NCBI GenBank assembly: GCA_946482615.1
Contig: CAMLSF010000073.1
Span: forward strand, 1-17,949
Source: an uncultured Chromatiaceae bacterium
GTDB lineage: Bacteria; Pseudomonadota; Gammaproteobacteria; Enterobacterales; Alteromonadaceae
Direction of reading: 5' to 3'
Length of the DNA stretch: 17,949 bases
Shown: piece by piece, positions 1-4,816 of the stretch
Numbering within the stretch: position 1 is the first letter of the stretch
Layout: each line of letters begins with the position of its first letter
Notes under the pieces: generated by a model
Databases searched by the model: none
What the model saw: only the letters and a program-made list of their open reading frames with translations
Told to the model about the DNA's origin: nothing
Program-made: the position numbers and the translations under genes

Positions 1-86
1 GTTTGCTGAATGTGCTCTCCGATGTGCCAGGTACACAAGCAGCAATGGACCAGGCCGGTCAGGCACTGAAAAAGCACCTGAACTGA
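1..86 (+). CDS. 3' end of an unidentified gene (partial)
   Basis: Reading from base 3, an open frame runs in from the left edge and stops at TGA (84-86). It gives 27 residues ending in ...DQAGQALKKHLN. The helical, charged C-terminus looks like natural protein, and a good Rho-independent terminator follows 20 bp later. The other two forward frames are weaker: one stops at once and the other gives a low-complexity Arg/Ser/Gly-rich peptide. I do not recognise the family from so short a tail. Confidence 0.5.
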   Translation, partial: LLNVLSDVPGTQAAMDQAGQALKKHLN

Positions 87-106
87 TAGCCAGCTGAATT
101 AGACCC

Positions 107-130
107 AAAGCCTCCTGTTGGAGGCTTTTA
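107..130 (+). terminator. Rho-independent terminator of the left-edge gene
   Basis: A 9-bp stem AAAGCCTCC / GGAGGCTTT closes a TGTT loop and runs into a short T tract (TTTTA). It lies 20 bp after the stop of the partial gene at the left edge and ahead of pagL, so pagL should have its own promoter. Confidence 0.8.
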
Positions 131-235
131 TTCTGAAATATCGAATGGTTTATCAATATTAAAGCGTTATTAGTTCTATTTAATTGTTTTTAAAATGGCG
201 GGCAATTCAAAACAAAGGTGAAAGTTGAGGTCTGT

Positions 236-763
236 ATGAAAAAGTTAATCATGGCATTGCTGTTGGGATTAGGCAGCATTTCAATTGCCACTGCTGATGA
301 AATGGCAATTGATTTACTGAAAGGTGAGGGCGATGTCACAGGAATACGACTGGCATACAGGCCTTACCATGGCACCATCACGGATTTACCTTTGGTCGGC
401 GACGTTAGTCTTTATCTGGAGCTGAGTGCGAACAAATGGCGTTATGGTGATCCGGCTGAATATGACGATAACCTGGCTATTGCTTTTTCTCCAGTACTGA
501 CACGCCAGTTTGCCACTCTGGGTGATAAAGCACTGTTTTGGGAATTTGGTATTGGTGTCAGTTTGCTGGATAAAAAGCGCTTTGCTGGTAAAGATTTAGG
601 CTCTTATTATCAGTTTGAGGACAGATTAGGTTTAACTCTGGCACTGGATCCTGCGAAAAAACGCAGCATTTCACTGCGCTATTTCCACTATTCCAATGGT
701 GGACTGGAAAAACCTAATCCTGGTATGGATTTTATTAACCTGTCTTATGCCTGGCGTTTTTAA
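236..763 (+). CDS. pagL: PagL-like lipid A 3-O-deacylase (acyloxyacyl hydrolase family)
   Basis: This is an outer-membrane beta-barrel enzyme that removes the 3-O-linked acyl chain of lipid A. I start it at ATG 236 rather than GTG 218. The ATG has TTGAGG five bases upstream and opens directly into a signal peptide (MKKLIMALLLGLG...ATA, cleavage near residue 20). The product is 175 aa, usual for the family. The C-terminal strand carries the PagL motif H151-Y-S153-N, then ...NPGMD165, and ends ...YAWRF with the terminal aromatic expected of barrel proteins. In Pseudomonas aeruginosa PagL the triad is His126/Ser128/Glu140. Here the spacing is the same but the acid is Asp165. The gene is monocistronic and convergent with mltA. 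A single GGTTTA (147-152) is not enough to call PhoP control. Family assignment is firm, activity inferred. Confidence 0.85.
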   Translation: MKKLIMALLLGLGSISIATADEMAIDLLKGEGDVTGIRLAYRPYHGTITDLPLVGDVSLYLELSANKWRYGDPAEYDDNLAIAFSPVLTRQFATLGDKALFWEFGIGVSLLDKKRFAGKDLGSYYQFEDRLGLTLALDPAKKRSISLRYFHYSNGGLEKPNPGMDFINLSYAWRF

Positions 764-773
764 GCCCAGGCAT
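747..773. terminator. Possible shared hairpin between the convergent pagL and mltA ends
   Basis: ATGCCTGG (747-754) pairs perfectly with CCAGGCAT (766-773) across an 11-base loop that contains the pagL stop. It sits in the 16-bp gap between the two convergent genes and could end transcription both ways. Neither arm is followed by a proper T tract, so it is a weak call. Confidence 0.3.
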
Positions 774-779
774 TCACCC

Positions 780-1895
780 TCAGTTTCGCGGCAAAACCAG
801 CCAGATTTTGCCATAGTGCCGCAAACTGTCACTGCGCTGCTGGGCTGCATCGCCAATGCCCTGATACACATCAATCCGGCCCGGCGTTTTGATTGCAGCG
901 CCTTTATCCTGAGCCAGCATTAATCTGAACTCATGGCCTGTTAATTCACCTTTGTTGTTAAGTAGTGGCACTTGCGCCAATAGTACTGAACCCAAAGGAA
1001 TAAAGGCTGGATCTACGGCTACAGAGTGCAGAGGCGTCAGAGGTACATTGGCCGCACCTACGGGCTGATCCAGGCCTGCCGAAAAGAAGGTATAGCTGGG
1101 GTTGCGGCTCATCAGCTCACGTTGTCTGTCCGGGTTTTTCGCCAGCCATTCTTTAATAGCTATGGCAGAAATAGTCTCTGCTGTGTATTCGCCCATTTCA
1201 ATCAATACTTTGCCAAGGCTACGGTACGCATGCCCATTGCCACCGCCGTAACTTAACAAATGTTGCTGGCCGTATTCATCTTCAACTACACCTGAACCCT
1301 GCACCTGCATAAAGAAGTTATCAACCAGACTCTTGCTGTAAAACAGTTCCAGTCCCTGACCGGCCAATGCCTGCTCAAAGTCAATTTGCTCGCGGCTTGG
1401 GTACTGAGTTAATCCGGCAGGTTTGCGATAAATAGGGTATTGGTACTCAGCATCAGGCGTGGAACGTACCTTAAACACCGGCACATAGTAACCGGTAAAT
1501 TGCACATTACCTTTGCCATCTTCACCGGCAAGCTGATGCAGGGCAAAGCCCTGACCTGCTTCTGCTGAAGGTTGCTCAGCCCAGCGCTGTAAATCCTGAA
1601 TGACCTGCTGCAACTGGGTTTTATTCAGGCTTAAACCTGGTAATTGATGTTGTTGTGGCACTGACTTTTTGTTCAGGTATTTCAGTTGCTGCTCAAGGCC
1701 TGTTAAAAATTCAGGTGTCAGCCACTGGCTTTTTAAGGCTGCGCCTTGTTGTAGCTGATAGGTACCAGTCAGAGGTTTGGCTTTGTGATCCAGACCATTG
1801 TTGGCAAACTGGTTCGATTGATGAATGCCTGAGGTTTGACTACAGCCCGACAAACATAAGCTGGCTATGCCAAACCACAAAAGATGTTGTTTCAT
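780..1895 (-). CDS. mltA: Membrane-bound lytic murein transglycosylase A (MltA), lipoprotein
   Basis: MltA cleaves the MurNAc-GlcNAc bond of peptidoglycan, leaving 1,6-anhydro-MurNAc, and is anchored in the outer membrane. The 371-aa product is close to E. coli MltA (365). I start at the ATG at 1895, not the longer frame from 1961, because this gives a lipoprotein signal MKQHLLWFGIASLCLSGC with lipobox LSGC (Cys18). The Ser at +2 fits sorting to the outer membrane. The MltA barrel domain fills the middle (QFTGYYVPVF...YPIYRKP; VQGSGVV). The C-terminal 3D domain has AQDKGAAIKTPGRIDVYQG, the block that contains the family's catalytic Asp, and ends at HYGKIWLVLP. A sigma70-like promoter lies upstream (1933-1961). 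It is convergent with pagL and divergent from the solute-binding protein gene. Confidence 0.92.
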   Translation of the reverse strand: MKQHLLWFGIASLCLSGCSQTSGIHQSNQFANNGLDHKAKPLTGTYQLQQGAALKSQWLTPEFLTGLEQQLKYLNKKSVPQQHQLPGLSLNKTQLQQVIQDLQRWAEQPSAEAGQGFALHQLAGEDGKGNVQFTGYYVPVFKVRSTPDAEYQYPIYRKPAGLTQYPSREQIDFEQALAGQGLELFYSKSLVDNFFMQVQGSGVVEDEYGQQHLLSYGGGNGHAYRSLGKVLIEMGEYTAETISAIAIKEWLAKNPDRQRELMSRNPSYTFFSAGLDQPVGAANVPLTPLHSVAVDPAFIPLGSVLLAQVPLLNNKGELTGHEFRLMLAQDKGAAIKTPGRIDVYQGIGDAAQQRSDSLRHYGKIWLVLPRN

Positions 1896-1923
1896 AAGCA
1901 AATAGAATTCAAAAATAATGAAG

Positions 1924-1961
1924 CGTGGCGGCACTCTATGCCACGGAAGTCTGGCTGACAA
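1924..1961 (-). promoter_or_regulatory. Predicted mltA promoter with an inverted repeat
   Basis: On the minus strand TTGTCA (1956-1961) and TAGAGT (1933-1938) are separated by 17 bp, 5/6 and 4/6 matches to sigma70. The inverted repeat CGTGGC (1924-1929) / GCCACG (1940-1945) flanks the -10. It could be an operator or a hairpin near the 5' end of the transcript. Seen in sequence; function is inferred. Confidence 0.4.
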
Positions 1962-2007
1962 CTGTCCCTCAGCAATTTTTCAAAGTAAGCCAGTTGAAAA
2001 CAACTAT

Positions 2008-2035
2008 TTGATAAAAACGCTAATGCTTGTATTAT
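2008..2035 (+). promoter_or_regulatory. Predicted sigma70 promoter of the solute-binding protein gene
   Basis: TTGATA (2008-2013), a 16-bp spacer and TATTAT (2030-2035), each 5/6 to consensus. The start point would be near 2042, leaving a leader of about 40 nt to the ATG at 2083. Confidence 0.5.
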
Positions 2036-2082
2036 CGACACTACAGGCAGGCTACTGCCAATCGCTCTGGGCAGGTAACAGA

Positions 2083-2844
2083 ATGAAACTATGGAAAGTA
2101 CAGATGGTGATGCTGCTTTTTTTCAGTGGCATCTTATCGGCGCAGGCAAATACCGAACCTCTCGAACTGAAATTTGTGCTCTATTATCCACAAGTACCAC
2201 CTTATATGTATCAGGATGAAAAAACTGAGCGTGTGACAGGTCTGGTGCCTGAAGTCTTACAGGATTTTTTTCAGCAGCAGAATATCAGGGTGCTGTATGT
2301 CGCAGAAAACAGAACCCGTGCCGAACACAGACTCTATCAAGGCGAAGTGGACGCCATGTTACTGGCAAAAGAATGGACACAAAAACCCGAGAGGTTATTG
2401 TTCTCTGAGCCTCTGTTACAACATCAGGATTATTTATTTGCCCGCCAGCCGTTGGCTGCACAGGGACAGTTAGCGGACTGGGTAAAAGGTAAAACTATAT
2501 GCACCCGCCAGTATTATATCTATGACACCTTAACGCCGTTTTTTCAAAACAACGAAACAGCCCGTGTCGACTCTTCCAGCGAAATGACTCAGCTGAAAAT
2601 GTTACTCAATGGCCGCTGTGATTTTGCCTTTATGAATGAACATGTGGCCAACTGGTTATTACAGCATCATTTTCCGGACCAGCAATTGTATCGTTCAGCC
2701 CAGGGTTTTGGTCCGGTCGGACTGACTCTGGCCTTTCATCCGCGCTGGAAACCGCAACTACAAGCCTTTAATCAGTATCTGGCCGAACAGCGCCAGCAAG
2801 GCATCATAGCGCAGTGGTTGAAGTTTTATGTCACCAAATCCTGA
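2083..2844 (+). CDS. Periplasmic solute-binding protein, family 3 type (orphan)
   Basis: The 253-aa protein begins with a signal peptide (MKLWKVQMVMLLFFSGILSAQA, cleavage near residue 22). A bilobal fold typical of family 3 (amino-acid-type) binding proteins follows: FVLYYPQVPPYMY at the start of lobe 1, GLVPEVLQDFF, the GEVDAMLLAKEWT strand, FSEPLLQHQDYLFAR, then lobe 2 with SSSEMTQLKMLLNGRCDFAFMNE. I take ATG 2083 because it gives a compact signal peptide. An upstream extension in the same frame (from 1918) overlaps the mltA promoter region and looks non-coding. A Cys in each half (KTICTRQ, NGRCDF) might form a disulfide. No permease or ATPase gene is adjacent, so it may work with a distant transporter or as a sensory binding protein. 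The ligand cannot be told. A promoter lies upstream and a terminator downstream. Confidence 0.75.
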   Translation: MKLWKVQMVMLLFFSGILSAQANTEPLELKFVLYYPQVPPYMYQDEKTERVTGLVPEVLQDFFQQQNIRVLYVAENRTRAEHRLYQGEVDAMLLAKEWTQKPERLLFSEPLLQHQDYLFARQPLAAQGQLADWVKGKTICTRQYYIYDTLTPFFQNNETARVDSSSEMTQLKMLLNGRCDFAFMNEHVANWLLQHHFPDQQLYRSAQGFGPVGLTLAFHPRWKPQLQAFNQYLAEQRQQGIIAQWLKFYVTKS

Positions 2845-2867
2845 AGCTGCTGGTGATCACAGAGCTG

Positions 2868-2896
2868 TCCGCTGAACTTGCCAGCGGATTTCTTTT
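2868..2896 (+). terminator. Rho-independent terminator after the solute-binding protein gene
   Basis: A 7-bp stem TCCGCTG / CAGCGGA (2868-2874, 2882-2888) with a 7-base loop is followed by TTTCTTTT. It is 24 bp after the stop codon. Confidence 0.75.
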
Positions 2897-2954
2897 AAAC
2901 ACTGCTTTAGATCAAATCCTGTAAGCCTTATTTCGTCCATACTCCGTAGGCAAT

Positions 2955-3022
2955 ATACCCAGGTGACCTCAAGATGCGGGTTTCAGAGCCGCTGAATTCT
3001 GCATCTTGAAGTGACTTGGGTC
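2955..3022. repeat. REP/MITE-like palindromic intergenic element
   Basis: Two 21-nt arms (2957-2977 and 3001-3021) are inverted copies of each other. They match at 18 of 21 positions and one mismatch would be a G-U pair. The arms start with ACCCA and end with TCAAGATGC, mirrored by GCATCTTGA...TGGGT. Inside, TTCAG (2982-2986) and CTGAA (2992-2996) form a second small stem around AGCCG. The whole would fold into one long hairpin of about 65 nt. From memory, similar ACCCAAGT...CTCAAGATGC palindromes are dispersed in genomes of Alteromonadales relatives. I cannot check copy number here. It lies just upstream of the HiPIP gene. Confidence 0.65.
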
Positions 3023-3025
3023 TAG

Positions 3026-3048
3026 ATCAAGGGGCAGAACACCTTGAT
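3026..3048. repeat. Inverted repeat upstream of the HiPIP gene
   Basis: ATCAAGG (3026-3032) and CCTTGAT (3042-3048) are perfect inverted copies around a 9-base loop, ending 28 bp before the HiPIP ATG. No T tract follows. It could be an operator or a 5'-UTR stem. The half-sites resemble FNR halves (TTGAT/ATCAA), but they are oriented outward and too far apart for an FNR site. Confidence 0.4.
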
Positions 3049-3076
3049 GCAATACTGACAATAACGGAGAAACAAG

Positions 3077-3367
3077 ATGGGAAATTTAGACAGACGTAAT
3101 TTTTTAAAACTCTCAGCGTCCACCTTAGTGGGCATCACTTTAGGTGGTACAGCTTTGCATGCTCTGGCACAGGAGCAGGTAAAAGCCGACGATCCTATGG
3201 CGGTAGCAATGAAATATGTCAATAAATCCACTGTAGCAGGCGCCAACTGTGCTAACTGTATGCAGGTGCAGGGCAAAGAAGGTGACGCCTTAAGGGGCTG
3301 TAATATTTTCCCCGGCAAACTGGTCAGTGCCGAAGGCTGGTGTGCGGCCTGGGCGAAAAAAGCCTGA
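3077..3367 (+). CDS. High-potential iron-sulfur protein (HiPIP), Tat-exported
   Basis: HiPIPs are small periplasmic electron carriers with one [4Fe-4S] cluster, which shuttle electrons from the bc1 complex to terminal acceptors. The 96-aa precursor has a twin-arginine signal (DRRNFLKLSAS, hydrophobic stretch to residue 30, cleavage after ALA at 31). That suits a protein folded around its cofactor before export. The four cluster cysteines are C58, C61, C75 and C89 (C-x2-C-x13-C-x13-C), the HiPIP spacing, with the G-C-N-I-F-P-G and E-G-W-C context of the family. GGAG lies upstream of ATG 3077. It is a single gene between the palindromic element and a strong terminator. Its partner enzyme is not in the window. 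Confidence 0.95.
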   Translation: MGNLDRRNFLKLSASTLVGITLGGTALHALAQEQVKADDPMAVAMKYVNKSTVAGANCANCMQVQGKEGDALRGCNIFPGKLVSAEGWCAAWAKKA

Positions 3368-3390
3368 GTCAGGTGTTGTCACCGGGAGCA

Positions 3391-3425
3391 GATAAAACCA
3401 GAGTGTTGTGCTGGTTTTATCTTTT
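3391..3425 (+). terminator. Rho-independent terminator of the HiPIP gene
   Basis: GATAAAACCAG (3391-3401) pairs perfectly over 11 bp with CTGGTTTTATC (3411-3421), loop of 9 bases, followed by TTTT. The A-rich 5' arm also gives it some bidirectional character. Confidence 0.85.
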
Positions 3426-3499
3426 CATGTGCTTGGGCTGGAGTCTGGGTGGCCGTATCGTTAAGATAACAAGCCTTTTTACCAGACTAAACGTTGATT

Positions 3500-4816
3500 A
3501 TGACATCCTGGGTAACAGCTTTATTAGATTCTGCGGTAGGTCGTTGGTGTGGTGTGCCTCAGCCGGCTTTCTTGCAAAGGCCGTCCGGAGAAACTCAGTG
3601 TTTTACTGGTAGCGTGCTGCTGTGTGGCAAAACCTCTGAGCATAGTGTGCTGTTAGGCCAGCATCTGAGTGGCTTGCCGGATCTTTGTCTGGATGATACA
3701 GGGCAGCGGCTTCAGGCTATTATTTTTGATGGCACTGAACTACAAAGCACCTGCGAGCTGGACATAGTCTGGCTGCAATTAACCAGATTGTTGCCCAGGC
3801 TAACTCAAAATGGCCGTTTGATTGTGCTTGCCCGTTCAGTCGCTGATGTATTCAGTGCTGATGCGGCCGCGGCCGCTGCTGCTTTATCAGGTTTTACCCG
3901 ATCTATTGCCAAGGAGCTTGGGCGTTTTGGCAGCACCGCAAATTTATTGTCCTTGCAAAAAGGTGTGCAACATAGCCTGTTGCCCGCTGCTGAGTTTTTT
4001 CTCTCAAAAGCTTCGGCTTATGTCTCAGGCCAGGTTCTGACTGTGTCTGCAGTGCCTGTAACGGAACTGAGTGACTGGCAAAAACCACTGCTGGGTAAAA
4101 CTGCATTAGTCACAGGTGCAGCCCGGGGTATTGGTGCAGCCATAGCGAAAAAGCTGACAGAGCAGGGCGCGACTGTGATAGGGCTGGATATTCCGCAAGC
4201 AGAAGAAGCCCTCAGTGCATTAATGCAGCAGTTAGCAGGAAAAACCCTGCTGTTGGATATCAGTCAGGCTCAAAGTGCTGAAACCTTAAGTGATTGGCTA
4301 ACACAACAGGACATCCATCTGGATATTCTGGTTCATAATGCCGGCATTACCCGTGACAGATTATTTTATCGTATGACGGAAGCACAGTGGCGTCAGACAC
4401 TGGAGATTAACCTGCGTGCAGTTCAGCGCATCAATACCTTGCTGCTGGAGCGCAGGCAAATTCAGGCTAATGGCAGGGTATTGTTGTTATCTTCAATGAA
4501 TGGTCTGGCAGGGCAAAAAGGCCAGACCAACTATGCCAGTTCAAAAGCGGCTTTGGTGGGGTATTGCCAGTTTATGGCAACACAACCTCAGAGAGGGATC
4601 ACCTTTAATGCCATAGCCCCTGGCTTTATTGAAACACAGATGACGGCCACAATGCCTGTTATGGTGCGTGAAGCAGGGCGCAGAATGAACTCTTTGTATC
4701 AGGCTGGTTTACCAGAAGACGTAGCCTCTGCCGTAGCTTTTTTTGCCAGGCCTGATGCCTCGGGTTTAAACGGCTCTGTGCTTAGAGTCTGTGGTCAGTG
4801 TTTGATTGGTGCCTGA
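3500..4816 (+). CDS. FabG4-type high-molecular-weight 3-oxoacyl-ACP/CoA reductase (SDR)
   Basis: This 438-aa protein is about twice the size of ordinary FabG and matches the two-domain FabG4 class (M. tuberculosis FabG4 is about 454 aa). Residues about 1-190 are a degenerate Rossmann-like domain: it lacks the TGxxxGIG loop, and the usual YxxxK region is an alanine run (D-A8, about 121-129) followed by LSGFTRSIAKELG. Residues about 197-438 are the active SDR domain, with TGAARGIG (205-212), N280-A-G, N304, S332, Y345 and K349 forming the N-S-Y-K tetrad. The tail GRRMNSLYQ...LRVCGQCLIGA is the FabG4 signature. It should reduce 3-ketoacyl thioesters with NAD(P)H. The start is ATG 3500 (in-frame TTG at 3494), with no good Shine-Dalgarno. 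The thiolase or MaoC partners often found beside this class are absent. The last 51 bp overlap the opposing GGDEF-EAL gene. Confidence 0.85.
   Translation: MTSWVTALLDSAVGRWCGVPQPAFLQRPSGETQCFTGSVLLCGKTSEHSVLLGQHLSGLPDLCLDDTGQRLQAIIFDGTELQSTCELDIVWLQLTRLLPRLTQNGRLIVLARSVADVFSADAAAAAAALSGFTRSIAKELGRFGSTANLLSLQKGVQHSLLPAAEFFLSKASAYVSGQVLTVSAVPVTELSDWQKPLLGKTALVTGAARGIGAAIAKKLTEQGATVIGLDIPQAEEALSALMQQLAGKTLLLDISQAQSAETLSDWLTQQDIHLDILVHNAGITRDRLFYRMTEAQWRQTLEINLRAVQRINTLLLERRQIQANGRVLLLSSMNGLAGQKGQTNYASSKAALVGYCQFMATQPQRGITFNAIAPGFIETQMTATMPVMVREAGRRMNSLYQAGLPEDVASAVAFFARPDASGLNGSVLRVCGQCLIGA

Noticed and set aside
147..152. GGTTTA upstream of pagL as a PhoP box
   Set aside because: A PhoP box needs two such hexamers 5 bp apart; the second position reads ATTAAA, so only a half-site exists.
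3494..3499. TTG 3494 as start of the FabG4-type reductase
   Set aside because: It adds only two residues before ATG 3500 and neither has a good ribosome site; ATG is preferred.
3340..3612. 90-codon frame between the HiPIP gene and the reductase
   Set aside because: It runs through the HiPIP stop and the terminator stem and gives no natural-looking protein.
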